Shown here: in pieces, positions 1-8,163 of the stretch
How the letters are laid out: every line of letters starts with the position of its first letter
Position numbering within the stretch: position 1 is the first letter of the stretch
NCBI RefSeq assembly: GCF_014640175.1
Contig: NZ_BMGL01000005.1
Location: 124,001 to 188,000, forward strand
Direction: 5' to 3'
DNA: 64,000 nt
Source: Psychroflexus salis
Lineage (GTDB): Bacteria > Bacteroidota > Bacteroidia > Flavobacteriales > Flavobacteriaceae
Position numbers and translations under genes: made by a program
The notes under the pieces: model-generated
Databases searched by the model: none
What the model was told of the DNA's origin: nothing
The model's input: only the letters and a program-made list of their open reading frames with translations

Positions 1-6
1 TGATTT

Positions 7-327
7 TTAATTCAGTTTCAGCAAACTGATTAAGGAATTATTTAAATCTGCTATTTCCGCATGTTTTAATTCTCCTAGTTTCCCAATGGCTAAATTTTTA
101 TTTAAGGTAACTATTTTCCCAACTCGGATGAGTGAATTCATTTTTAGACCATTCAATTCTGTAGGTTTAATAATCATGTCATGATTAGTTTTCCACTTTA
201 ATTGAGTTGTCATGAAACTTACCGTTATGTCATCTTTAGCTTCCACTAAAATTACTGCTGGTCGTTTTTTAATTCCAGATAAATCAGTAAACGGAAATGG
301 TATGAGTACAATATCTCCTTTTTTCAC
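7..327 (-). CDS. MazF/PemK-like toxin (endoribonuclease family)
   Basis: A 106-residue protein that opens with the GDIVLIPFPFTDLSG-type N-terminus of the PemK/MazF fold, followed by KRPAVIL (residues 21-27), where the conserved Arg of the family lies. A later MTTQ segment (about residues 39-42) matches the conserved Ser/Thr strand. MazF toxins cleave mRNA and are neutralised by an antitoxin encoded just upstream. Here the preceding gene (324..551) overlaps it by 4 bp (ATGA), the usual arrangement for a translationally coupled toxin-antitoxin pair. Family membership is seen; RNase activity and specificity are inferred. A MazF-fold protein that has lost toxicity is possible. Confidence 0.8.
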   Translation of the reverse strand: MKKGDIVLIPFPFTDLSGIKKRPAVILVEAKDDITVSFMTTQLKWKTNHDMIIKPTELNGLKMNSLIRVGKIVTLNKNLAIGKLGELKHAEIADLNNSLISLLKLN

Positions 328-551
328 TTAAAACGTTCTTTTAAATCTGATTCATCATACAAGTCATCGTCATCGGCTAAAAAGTCGAATGTCTTAGCAT
401 CTGTAGCTAATTGCTCAATATTTTTCTGTACTATCTGATTATCTAGCTTGCTCAGTAAGTATTCAACATAATCACTGACATCTTTAAGTTTATTCTCAGG
501 CAAATACTGTAAATTTTGAGTAGCTTGTTGTATTAATTTTTCTCGATTCAT
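324..551 (-). CDS. Probable antitoxin of the MazF-like pair
   Basis: A 75-residue acidic protein encoded immediately upstream of the MazF-like toxin with a 4-bp overlap. The N-terminal two-thirds look helical (for example NKLKDVSDYVEYLLSKL), and the C-terminus is rich in Asp/Glu (FLADDDDLYDESDLKERF), as expected of a disordered toxin-binding tail. No AbrB-type or ribbon-helix-helix DNA-binding motif is obvious, so this is not a textbook MazE; it resembles the DUF2281-like antitoxins paired with PemK proteins in Bacteroidota and Cyanobacteria. The assignment is mostly from context. Confidence 0.65.
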   Translation of the reverse strand: MNREKLIQQATQNLQYLPENKLKDVSDYVEYLLSKLDNQIVQKNIEQLATDAKTFDFLADDDDLYDESDLKERFK

Positions 552-731
552 TATGCTAGGATTTAGTTGTTAGCTGTTAGCTGGTAGCTGTTAGCCTGTA
601 GTTGTTAGTTGGTAATTTTAGTTGGTCGTTAGCTAGTCATTTTAAATTCTTAAATCTTGATTCTAAAATCTAATATCTCAATTCTTAAATCTTATTTCTA
701 AGCTGATAACTTTAAAGATTTGAATTATTTC

Positions 732-787
732 CTCCCTTGCTTGTGCTGAGTTAAACCGAAGTAAGGGAGTCCCGATAATTATCGGGA
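732..787. repeat. Two adjacent inverted repeats (REP-like)
   Basis: Positions 732-769 form a stem (TCCCTTGCTT with AAGTAAGGGA, one mismatch). They are followed directly by the perfect palindrome TCCCGATAATTATCGGGA at 770-787. Neither is followed by a clear T-run, so they look more like intergenic palindromic repeats than terminators. Confidence 0.6.
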
Positions 788-794
788 AAGGTGG

Positions 795-920
795 GTGTTT
801 AGCTTAGTAAATTATTTTTTATTCTGATTAATTAGACACTGAAACAAGCCTGTCTGACGGCAAAGGCAGGTTCAGTGTGACAGGTTTAATCAGTGTTTAG
901 CTTAGTGAATTATTTTTTAT
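795..920. repeat. Composite hairpin flanked by 28-bp direct repeats
   Basis: Direct repeats at 795-822 and 893-920 agree at 27 of 28 positions. Between them lies a nested inverted repeat: outer arms CTGATTAA (824-831) and TTAATCAG (886-893), middle arms ACACTGAA (836-843) and TTCAGTGT (871-878), and an inner imperfect stem around CCTGTC/GGCAGG. No ORF is present. It could be a miniature mobile or REP-type element, or a local duplication around a hairpin. Confidence 0.65.
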
Positions 921-1014
921 AATTAAAATTAAGTTTGCGATAAGTCTTGACTTTGATTCATAAGATTCCGCATAAACTTCTTTGAAATTTTACGGAATGA
1001 CAGTTGAAATTTGT

Positions 1015-2001
1015 TTATTCCCCTTTGGGGATTGAGGGGCTGAACTTCTCCCATGTAATTTTTAATCCATCTTTTACCGAAAACTTAGGTTTATAATCTA
1101 ATAGGTTTCTTCCTTTTGAAATATCGGCTAATGAATCTCTGACGTCTCCTTGTCGTGGCGGACCGTAATTGGCTTGTAATTGAATCCCTGAAATAGCTTG
1201 TAAATCTTTCCATAATTGATTTAAACTGATGCGTTCGCCAAAGGCTACATTATACACTTGGTTGGTAGCTTCTTTAGGAGCAAAAGCTGCTTTGATGTTG
1301 GCTTGAATGGCATTTTCTACAAAAGTAAAATCTCTGGTTTGCTCGCCATCACCATTGATTGTAGGTGCTTTTCCGTCTTTTAGTGCTTGCATGAATAGTG
1401 GAATTACCGCAGCATAAGCTCCATTTGGACTTTGTTTGGGTCCGAATACATTAAAGTAACGCAAACCTATAATTTCAATTCCATAGGTTTTTGCAAATAC
1501 ATCTGCGTATAACTCATTTACATATTTGGTCACTGCATAAGGCGAAAGTGGCTTTCCGATGTTCTCTTCTACTTTGGGAAGTGCTTTTGAATCGCCATAA
1601 GTGGAAGATGAAGCGGCATACACTAATCGTTTAACGGTGTTGGATTCTTTTTGGGCTACCAGCATATTTAGAAATCCATCGATATTGACTTTATTAGTGG
1701 TAATCGGATCATTAATAGAACGTGGAACAGATCCTAAAGCTGCTTGATGCAATACAATGTCGATACCAGTCATGGCTTTTTTACAGATTTCCAAATCACA
1801 TATATCGCCTTCTATAAATTCAAAGTTAGGATGGGTTTCAAATTCTTTGATGTTATGATAGTAACCATTTGAAAGGTTATCTAGTACAACTACTTTAGGA
1901 CAACTATTTTTTAATAAGAATTCAACGATGTTGGAGCCGATGAACCCTGCGCCCCCTGTTATCAGGAACTTGTTGTTTTTTATGTTTTTGTTTTGTGTCA
2001 T
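1015..2001 (-). CDS. UDP-sugar 4-epimerase (WbpP/TviC-like SDR)
   Basis: An extended short-chain dehydrogenase/reductase of 328 residues. The NAD-binding motif TGGAGFIG is at residues 15-22, the Ser triad SSS at 131-133 and the catalytic YxxxK (YAVTK) at 155-159. The GSVPRSINDP segment and overall length fit UDP-N-acetylglucosamine/-galactosamine C4-epimerases of the WbpP/TviC group rather than GalE. It would supply UDP-GalNAc-type precursors for surface polysaccharide, and pairs logically with the UDP-sugar 6-dehydrogenase at 3171..4457. Start ATG at 2001. It is separated from the rest of the capsule genes by the 132-bp tandem repeats and a broken gene, so it may have its own promoter. Substrate is inferred. 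Confidence 0.85.
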   Translation of the reverse strand: MTQNKNIKNNKFLITGGAGFIGSNIVEFLLKNSCPKVVVLDNLSNGYYHNIKEFETHPNFEFIEGDICDLEICKKAMTGIDIVLHQAALGSVPRSINDPITTNKVNIDGFLNMLVAQKESNTVKRLVYAASSSTYGDSKALPKVEENIGKPLSPYAVTKYVNELYADVFAKTYGIEIIGLRYFNVFGPKQSPNGAYAAVIPLFMQALKDGKAPTINGDGEQTRDFTFVENAIQANIKAAFAPKEATNQVYNVAFGERISLNQLWKDLQAISGIQLQANYGPPRQGDVRDSLADISKGRNLLDYKPKFSVKDGLKITWEKFSPSIPKGE

Positions 2002-2021
2002 GAATTATTATATTTCTTGCT

Positions 2022-2459
2022 CAGTTGCGTTTGCCCTAGACCTAAAGAGAACGCAACTTACTTGAATATTTAGTTTATCTGTTTTTAAATTCTTTTTGCT
2101 CTCTTTAGGGTTGGGGAAACAAAAGGAATAAAACTATGTTGGTTTTGGGTTTTCAGTTGCGTTTGCCCTAGACCTAAAGGGAACGCAACTTACTTGAATA
2201 TTTAGTTTATCTGTTTTTAAATTCTTTTTGCTCCCTTTAGGGTTGGGGAAACAAAAGGAATAAAACTATGTTGGTTTTGGGTTTTCAGTTGCGTTTGCCC
2301 TAGCCCTAAAGAGAACGCAACTTACTTGAATATTTAGTTTATCTGTTTTTAAATTCTTTTTGCTCCCTTTAGGGTTAGAGAAACAAAAGGAATAAAACTA
2401 TGTTGGTTTTGGCTTTTCAGTTGCGTTTGCCCTAGCCCTAAAGAGAACGCAACTTACTT
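2022..2459. repeat. 132-bp tandem repeat, about 3.3 copies
   Basis: Copies begin at 2022, 2154, 2286 and 2418, exactly 132 bp apart; the fourth is cut after about 42 bp. Each copy starts with an inverted repeat AGTTGCGTT...AACGCAACT. A second segment (CTTTAGGG, followed by a GGGGAAAC-type stretch) can pair with the CCTAAAG inside the first hairpin. All six frames contain stops within one unit, so it is non-coding. Copies differ at a few positions. The array lies just upstream of the epimerase start and abuts the end of the DUF559 pseudogene. Confidence 0.9.
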
Positions 2460-2864
2460 TATTTAGTCGTTAATTTTGTAATCACGGTTTTCAATTTATT
2501 CATGACGACTTCGATTTGGTTTTCAATTTCATGGTTGGTGAAACGTATTGTTGTAATTCCGTTAAACCTTAAGAACTCATCTCTTTTAGAGTCGTGTTCT
2601 CTTTGTTCTTTAGAATTATGATACTCTCCATCAACTTCTATACAAAGTTTAAGTTGATGATTATAAAAAATCTAATATATAATACCCTAGTGGATGCTGT
2701 CTTCGAAATCTGTAACCCACACTTTCTTTATTTTTAAGCAACTCCCACAGCTTCGTTTCAGATGAAGTCATTTTACTTCTTAATGTCTGTGCTCTTTTAA
2801 AGGTTTCTGGTCTAGCGCCCTTAAACATACTATTGTTATGATATAAATCTTTATTAGAACTCAA
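2459..2864 (-). pseudogene. DUF559 (Vsr-like endonuclease fold) protein, frameshifted
   Basis: The first 67 residues carry the DUF559 signature (RSKMTSSETKLWELLKNKE, then YRFRRQHPLGYYILDF). The frame then hits a stop at about 2664. A +1 shift restores a continuous frame to a stop at 2459-2461, reading FYNHQLKLCIEVDGEYH, then QREHDSKRDEFL and a typical C-terminus. The break lies in a run of six A (plus strand, about 2666-2671) where five would keep the frame, so a homopolymer sequencing error is possible. The intact frame would give about 130 residues, normal for the family. No ATG is available at the annotated end (codon is TTG). Function of DUF559 proteins is not established. Confidence 0.8.
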
Positions 2865-3170
2865 ATCATAATTTTATTTCTCCCTTCGTGGACTAGGGGG
2901 ATTTCCCCATGGCTTCGCCATAGCTAGTCCCATTTTACAATTGGAATAGCGATGCTGGTTTTATTAAATCTAGCTCAAATATACAGTTATCTTGAACTTA
3001 TAAAAAATTCTTAAATGCTAAAATTTTAGGATCTTATGAAAGACTTATTATGGTTTACCAAAAGCTTAGATAACTGACATCAAAAGTAGTAGCTATAAGG
3101 TAAGTATAAAAGATTCTTTTTTAAATTTACTTTCCAAATTTTTAGGAAAACAAAGTTTTTCATAAAATCA
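2865..3170. other. Spacer with a cruciform-type inverted repeat
   Basis: 306 bp with no credible gene. Positions 2890-2930 form a three-way junction: outer arms GGACTAG (2890-2896) and CTAGTCC (2924-2930) enclose two small hairpins, GGGGA/TCCCC and ATGGC/GCCAT. The remainder (2940-3170) is AT-rich and shows no recognisable signal. Confidence 0.6.
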
Positions 3171-4457
3171 TTATAATCTTCCGTCTACTTTATCTTTTGG
3201 TAAGCATGATTTTACATCGAAAATCACATGATTTTCGGCTGTTAATTGGTCAAAATCTAATGCTAAGAATTCATTATGCGAAACCGCTAAAACAACGGCA
3301 TCGTATGTTTTTGAAAAGCTATTGCATTGGGTTAGTAAATCTACATCGAATAGTGTTTTTACTTCCTGCGGATTTGCCCAGGGATCGCAAACATCTACGT
3401 TCATATTGTAAGACTTTAGCTCTTCAATAACATCAATTGCTTTCGTGTTTCTAGTATCTGGACAATTTTCTTTAAACGTAATTCCTAATACCAACGCATT
3501 TCCGTTTTTTACTTTTGCTTCTTTGTTAAGCATTAGTTTAATCACTTCGCCGGCCACATAGCGACCCATGCCATCGTTCATACGTCTTCCTGATAATATA
3601 ATCTCTGGGTTGTAGCCTACTTCTAATGCTTTTTGAGCTAAATAATAAGGATCTACACCTATACAATGCCCGCCTACTAAACCCGGTGTATATTTGGTAA
3701 AATTCCATTTGGTTGCTGCTGCTTCTAGTACATCGTCGGTATCGATATTCAACAATCTAAAAATCTTAGACAGTTCGTTTACAAAAGCAATATTAATATC
3801 TCTTTGTGAATTCTCAATTACCTTAGCCGCTTCAGCAACTTTAATGCTGGGAGCTAAATGTGTTCCGGCTGTAATTACAGATGCATACACATCGTCTACA
3901 ACTTTAGCTATTTCTGGTGTTGAACCCGAAGTTACCTTTAAAATTTTCGTAACGGTATGTTTTTTATCGCCTGGATTGATACGTTCTGGCGAATAACCTA
4001 CATAAAAGTCAGCATTCATTTTTAATCCAGATACATCTTCTAAAACTGGCACACAAACTTCTTCAGTAACCCCTGGATATACGGTTGACTCATATACCAC
4101 GATATCATCTTTTTGTAAGTGTTTCCCAATGGTTTCACTAGCCTTAATTAAAGGAGTTAAAACTGGTTGGCGGTTTTTATCTGTTGGGGTTGGTACGGTG
4201 ACTACATAAAAATTAGCTTCTACTAAATCTTCGGTATCTGCTGAAATTGTAAGTCCAAATTCTGTATTATGTAAAGCTTTTTGTAAATCTTCATCTTCTA
4301 CTTCAAGCGTATGGTCGTGACCTGATTGAAGTTCTTTTACACGTGCTTGGTTAATATCAAAGCCAATGACTTTGTATTTTTTTGCGAAAGCGACTGCCAA
4401 CGGAAGCCCCACATATCCTAGCCCGATAATTGCGATGGTGTGTTTTTTATTGTTCAT
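3171..4457 (-). CDS. UDP-N-acetyl-hexosamine 6-dehydrogenase (WbpO/TviB-like)
   Basis: A 428-residue nucleotide-sugar dehydrogenase that oxidises C6 of a UDP-N-acetylhexosamine in two NAD-dependent steps to the uronic acid. The Rossmann motif GLGYVG is at residues 12-17, the conserved VPTPTDK is near 88-94, the catalytic Cys265 lies in GGHCIGVDPYYL, and the C-terminal domain contains the ITFKENCPDTRNTK segment. Sequence style fits the WbpO/TviB branch, which makes UDP-GalNAcA; together with the WbpP-like epimerase it would form the UDP-GlcNAc to UDP-GalNAcA route. It lies 116 bp downstream of wzc on the same strand. The exact amino-sugar is inferred. Confidence 0.9.
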   Translation of the reverse strand: MNNKKHTIAIIGLGYVGLPLAVAFAKKYKVIGFDINQARVKELQSGHDHTLEVEDEDLQKALHNTEFGLTISADTEDLVEANFYVVTVPTPTDKNRQPVLTPLIKASETIGKHLQKDDIVVYESTVYPGVTEEVCVPVLEDVSGLKMNADFYVGYSPERINPGDKKHTVTKILKVTSGSTPEIAKVVDDVYASVITAGTHLAPSIKVAEAAKVIENSQRDINIAFVNELSKIFRLLNIDTDDVLEAAATKWNFTKYTPGLVGGHCIGVDPYYLAQKALEVGYNPEIILSGRRMNDGMGRYVAGEVIKLMLNKEAKVKNGNALVLGITFKENCPDTRNTKAIDVIEELKSYNMNVDVCDPWANPQEVKTLFDVDLLTQCNSFSKTYDAVVLAVSHNEFLALDFDQLTAENHVIFDVKSCLPKDKVDGRL

Positions 4458-4573
4458 AATATAGTTGTTAGTGGCTTCACTACGATTTCATTTTCATAAA
4501 ATCACTCAGCCTATAAGTTAGTTATCCTTCTTAAATTTTTAAATTATAAATCGCAAATCATATATCATAAATT

Positions 4574-7042
4574 TCAACTTTTAAATTTTCGTTTCAATTT
4601 AGACCAAGTGCTTTTTTTCTTATCTCTAGCTATGTATCCATCTCCATATTTACCATATCCGTAGCCGTAGCCATAACCATAGCCATAGCCGTAACCATAG
4701 CCATATTTTGCTTTTTGCTCGAAAAAGTTCATCACAAAACTGATGTTATTGATCTCACCCATTTTGTATTTTTCATTGATAATTTCGAGCATACCTTTTT
4801 TGGTATAGTTTTGTCTAACTAAATACAAAGTTGTATCTACATGTTTAATAATGTTTAAGGCATCGGACACCAAACCAATTGGTGGTGTATCAATAATAAT
4901 GTAATCGTATTCTTTTTTCAATTCTTCGATCATTTCATCCATTCGGTCACTTATAATAAGTTCTGATGGATTAGGGGGAATTGGTCCTGAAGTAATAATA
5001 TCTAAATTGGTAAAACCTGAATTTTGTTTTACATCTTCCAGACTAGTTTGACCTATTAAATAATTTACTACTCCTATTTTGTTGTTAATGCCAAAGTCGT
5101 CAAATATTTTTGGCTTTCGTAAATCTAAACCTATCAATACTGTTTTCTTACCGCTAAGCGACATGACAGAAGCGATGTTAATGGATGTAAAGGTTTTACC
5201 TTCTCCAGATATAGAAGAAGTACACATAATAACCTTTGAAGCTGATATATCATTCCCTTGTTTAAACGTAAACTGTAAACTAGTTCTTATAGCCCTAAAG
5301 CTTTCGGCTACTGCTCCTCTTGGTTTTTTAAGCACTGCCAAATTATTAGCAACTGGCGATTTACCAATTACGCCTATAATTGGAATGTTAGATTTCTTTT
5401 CAATATCTTGTGGATTATTTATTTTGTTATCTAGCAAAACAATAACAAATATAAAGAGCAATGGAATTAAACTTCCAAACAAAATAGCCATTACATAATT
5501 TAGCTGATTGTTAGGGCCTATTTTACCACCACCTGTATCTTTAGCAATATCTATAATTTTAATATCGCTTACACTAGCTGCCTTAATCAGTTTAGCTTCA
5601 TTTTTCTTAGTTAGAAATAAATCGTAGGTCGCTCTACTTAAATCGTATCTGCGTTCAATTTTCAGTAATTCTTGTTGATCTTGCGGAAGCTCTCTTACTT
5701 GTTCTTCAAACTTCATTACTTCTTTGCCAATACGTTTTAAATCGTTGTTTAACAATTTTAAGGAAGAATTGATGTTTTCTAATAAAACATTTTTAATAGC
5801 TTCAATATCGCGGTCTACTTCTACAAGACTTAAGTTTCCTTCTTGTGCAGTATAGCTTAACTGATTTCTACGATTGGACAATTGTATAATTTGTTGCACT
5901 AACAAACTAATACTATTTTCTTCTATTCCAGAAACTGTTGGTGCTGGAATTTCTGAATAATCTGTTTTGTTTTGAAGATATTCTTTTAAGTTTTTATAAT
6001 AGTCAATACTTCTAATAATTTCGCGTTCTTCGTTGTCTAATGAAGTTAAACGACTTCTCAATAGTGTACTTTCTGCATCTAAATCGAAAATATTGCGTTC
6101 TGTTTTGAACTCGTCTAGTTCATTTTGAACCATTTGTAGTTCTTCTCCCCGATCAATTAACATAGAATCGATAAATTGAATAGTACGCGTTGCAAATAGA
6201 TTTTTCTCTTCTAGCATTAACTTACTCAGTTCGTTTACGGTACCATTTAAATAATCTACTATCCGGTTTTTATTGTTACCCCTTAAACCAAGGTTAATTA
6301 CCGATGAACTCTTTTCACTTTCTGCCGAAATATTTTGGTAATTACTCACTTTTCCATTTAGAGATGAAAACTTAAAAAAATATTCACTACCATCGGATGG
6401 CCAGTATTTTAAATCTACTTTTTTAAGTTTACCTTTAAAGAAATGAGTATGGATTGGTTCGTTAAATTTATACTTTTTACTAAAATTAAGTGAATCAACA
6501 GGTTTTGTTAAATCGTCTTCTTTGTAATAATTATAAAAAGTACCATTAAACGGCAATTCGGGTTCAAAGCTTAGTGTAAATTCTTTTTCGTTAAGTATTT
6601 TAACTTTAAACAACTGATTTTGTAATTGATAAGCAGAAGTTTCTTGTTCGATTTTAAAAGGTGTATTACCATAGGAATCTACTAATTGATACTCTCCCAT
6701 TTTAAGGTAATCTATATAATATTCCAGATTTTTTACTACCCGTTCGTTGTGCGTACGAGATTGTAAAACAATAATGGTTGAAGTAACTTTGTTAGATGTA
6801 CCACCCCAGTTGAAGGTTAAGCTGGTATTTGATGTAAACAAAGGATTGGAATTATCTTTAATTTCAATCATGCTCTTCATCTCGTAGATAGGGAGTTTTC
6901 GTACACTGATGTAGTAAGCAATAAACAAGCCTATACTTATACTTCCTAAAAAAAGCCACCAATAACTTAACAACTTAAAAAGAAAGCCCTTAATATCAAA
7001 AGACCCTGTAACATCACCAATTTCAAATTCTTCTTCTGCCAT
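4574..7042 (-). CDS. wzc: Wzc-like polysaccharide co-polymerase and tyrosine autokinase
   Basis: An 822-residue inner-membrane protein controlling capsule/exopolysaccharide chain length and export. An N-terminal TM segment lies at about residues 25-46 and a long periplasmic region with coiled-coil stretches follows. A second TM segment at about 510-535 leads into a cytoplasmic BY-kinase domain: Walker A SISGEGKT (about 610-617), Walker A' LIGLDLRKP (about 636-644) and Walker B YIIIDTPP (about 714-721). The C-terminal tyrosine cluster, normally a short run, is here nine consecutive Tyr-Gly dipeptides (about residues 780-797) before KYGDGY. Six bases separate it from wza upstream, so the pair is co-transcribed. 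Confidence 0.92.
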   Translation of the reverse strand: MAEEEFEIGDVTGSFDIKGFLFKLLSYWWLFLGSISIGLFIAYYISVRKLPIYEMKSMIEIKDNSNPLFTSNTSLTFNWGGTSNKVTSTIIVLQSRTHNERVVKNLEYYIDYLKMGEYQLVDSYGNTPFKIEQETSAYQLQNQLFKVKILNEKEFTLSFEPELPFNGTFYNYYKEDDLTKPVDSLNFSKKYKFNEPIHTHFFKGKLKKVDLKYWPSDGSEYFFKFSSLNGKVSNYQNISAESEKSSSVINLGLRGNNKNRIVDYLNGTVNELSKLMLEEKNLFATRTIQFIDSMLIDRGEELQMVQNELDEFKTERNIFDLDAESTLLRSRLTSLDNEEREIIRSIDYYKNLKEYLQNKTDYSEIPAPTVSGIEENSISLLVQQIIQLSNRRNQLSYTAQEGNLSLVEVDRDIEAIKNVLLENINSSLKLLNNDLKRIGKEVMKFEEQVRELPQDQQELLKIERRYDLSRATYDLFLTKKNEAKLIKAASVSDIKIIDIAKDTGGGKIGPNNQLNYVMAILFGSLIPLLFIFVIVLLDNKINNPQDIEKKSNIPIIGVIGKSPVANNLAVLKKPRGAVAESFRAIRTSLQFTFKQGNDISASKVIMCTSSISGEGKTFTSINIASVMSLSGKKTVLIGLDLRKPKIFDDFGINNKIGVVNYLIGQTSLEDVKQNSGFTNLDIITSGPIPPNPSELIISDRMDEMIEELKKEYDYIIIDTPPIGLVSDALNIIKHVDTTLYLVRQNYTKKGMLEIINEKYKMGEINNISFVMNFFEQKAKYGYGYGYGYGYGYGYGYGKYGDGYIARDKKKSTWSKLKRKFKS
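4652..4705 (-). repeat. (Tyr-Gly)9 coding repeat in Wzc tail
   Basis: Nine TAY-GGN dipeptide codons in tandem encode the tyrosine cluster of Wzc. Codons vary between TAT/TAC and GGC/GGT/GGA, so the dipeptide repeat is maintained despite third-position differences. Confidence 0.9.
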
Positions 7043-7048
7043 AATGCC

Positions 7049-7843
7049 TTAAGGATTAAAACGAATAAGTAGTATTGAAATTGTAGCAAGAATACCTACT
7101 AAAGAAGTAATGGTTGAAAAGGCATTCTCTCCTAAGCCAAGTGTTTTTGAAGGTAAGGGATCGGCTATCAATATATCGTTGGGTTGTACGTAATAATACG
7201 GGGAGTTGATCGCATCAATATTGGTCATATCTACATGATGTATTCGTGTGCCATCAGGATATTTTCTTAAAATAACAATATTGCGCATGTCTCCTGTTAA
7301 ATTTATACCCCCTGCATTAGCTATGGCCTCCGTTAAGGTAACTTCGGGGCGATAAAAAACTTGCCCTCCTTGGCTACCAAACTCACCTAAAGTAGTATAA
7401 CGTATACCTGGCAAACGTACAGTTACATATATGTTAGCTTCTTTTTTAAAAGACTTATCTAGCAATTCTTTTTCTACCAAATGTTCTATTTCTTCTAAAG
7501 TTAAGCCAATCACTTTTATTTTTCCAAGATTAGGAATACGTATTTCTCCATGACGGTCTATTTTATACCCGTCGAAATAAGCTGCTTCTTCTGTGGTTGC
7601 TGTCGCATTAGCATCGGTAACTGGATTGAATATGTTTACCATTTCTTGGTCTAAAGCTTTTACTCGAATGCTCAATAAGTCATTAATTTGAACACGATAA
7701 GGTTCTTGAAATTTTTGTAGAGAAATTAATGAATCTGTTAAATCTTCATCACCTTGTTGTAAATAGGTAATTTGTTTTCTAGTGATACAAGATGAAGCGA
7801 GTATTAAACTCAATAATGCCAAAACTAATACGTTTCTGCTCAT
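7049..7843 (-). CDS. wza: Wza-like polysaccharide export lipoprotein
   Basis: A 264-residue outer-membrane polysaccharide export protein. The signal peptide ends in a lipobox (LASSC, Cys about residue 19). The poly_export domain follows (YRVQINDLLSIRV, then GYKIDRHGEIRIPNLGKIKVIGLTLEEIE), then a SLBB-type region (TLTEAIANAGGINLTGDMRNIVILR). It ends in a hydrophobic segment typical of the shorter Bacteroidota versions. With Wzc it forms the trans-envelope export channel. First gene of the capsule series; a perfect -7 element lies 21-28 bp upstream of its ATG. Confidence 0.92.
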   Translation of the reverse strand: MSRNVLVLALLSLILASSCITRKQITYLQQGDEDLTDSLISLQKFQEPYRVQINDLLSIRVKALDQEMVNIFNPVTDANATATTEEAAYFDGYKIDRHGEIRIPNLGKIKVIGLTLEEIEHLVEKELLDKSFKKEANIYVTVRLPGIRYTTLGEFGSQGGQVFYRPEVTLTEAIANAGGINLTGDMRNIVILRKYPDGTRIHHVDMTNIDAINSPYYYVQPNDILIADPLPSKTLGLGENAFSTITSLVGILATISILLIRFNP

Positions 7844-7863
7844 TTAACAAATAATTAGGTGAG

Positions 7864-7871
7864 CAAATATA
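7864..7871 (-). promoter_or_regulatory. -7 promoter element of the wza operon
   Basis: TATATTTG on the minus strand, a full match to the Bacteroidota -7 consensus TAnnTTTG, 21-28 bp upstream of the wza start. No convincing -33 TTG was seen at the usual distance. Confidence 0.6.
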
Positions 7872-8163
7872 GAGTTTCGTTTTTTAAAAGGAAAATAAAA
7901 AAAGCTTAAAATAAGGACTGGATGAAAAGAATTCTGTTTAGATGCTTTTGTAGGTGTTTTTACGTAGTAATACTTCTACAATCAATCATTTATAGTCTAA
8001 ACTATGAATTTTACTTTAAGTGTGTGCTATATATATGATGACCTAAAAATAACTGTAGAAATATGCTGCGCTTGATATAAAAATAAACGGGTATATTTAA
8101 TCAGATTATGCTTAAAATCTCTCTGAATCAGAATTTTAAGGAATGGCAGGTCAAAATTTAATT
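7872..8163. other. Gap between wza promoter and hisH
   Basis: About 290 bp with no gene, no hisA/hisF remnant recognisable by reading, and no clear terminator for hisH. Weak inverted repeats only. Confidence 0.5.

Larger units (their letters stand above)
552..1014. other. Repeat-rich spacer between antitoxin and epimerase
   Basis: 463 bp without a credible gene. Positions 560-640 hold a low-complexity array built of TTAGCTGGTAG/TAGTTGTTAG-like words; 640-705 repeat AATTCTTAAATCTT-like words. Further on come an 18-bp perfect palindrome (770-787), a stem of about 10 bp with one mismatch (732-769), and a composite hairpin flanked by direct repeats (795-920). No clear -7 promoter element was found for the antitoxin gene. 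Confidence 0.7.

Noticed and set aside
2022-2459. Possible CRISPR array from regularly spaced repeats
   Set aside because: The whole 132-bp unit is repeated, with no unique spacers and no cas genes nearby.
5079-5498. 139-residue plus-strand frame inside wzc
   Set aside because: It lies opposite the kinase domain of Wzc, whose motifs are intact; no independent support.
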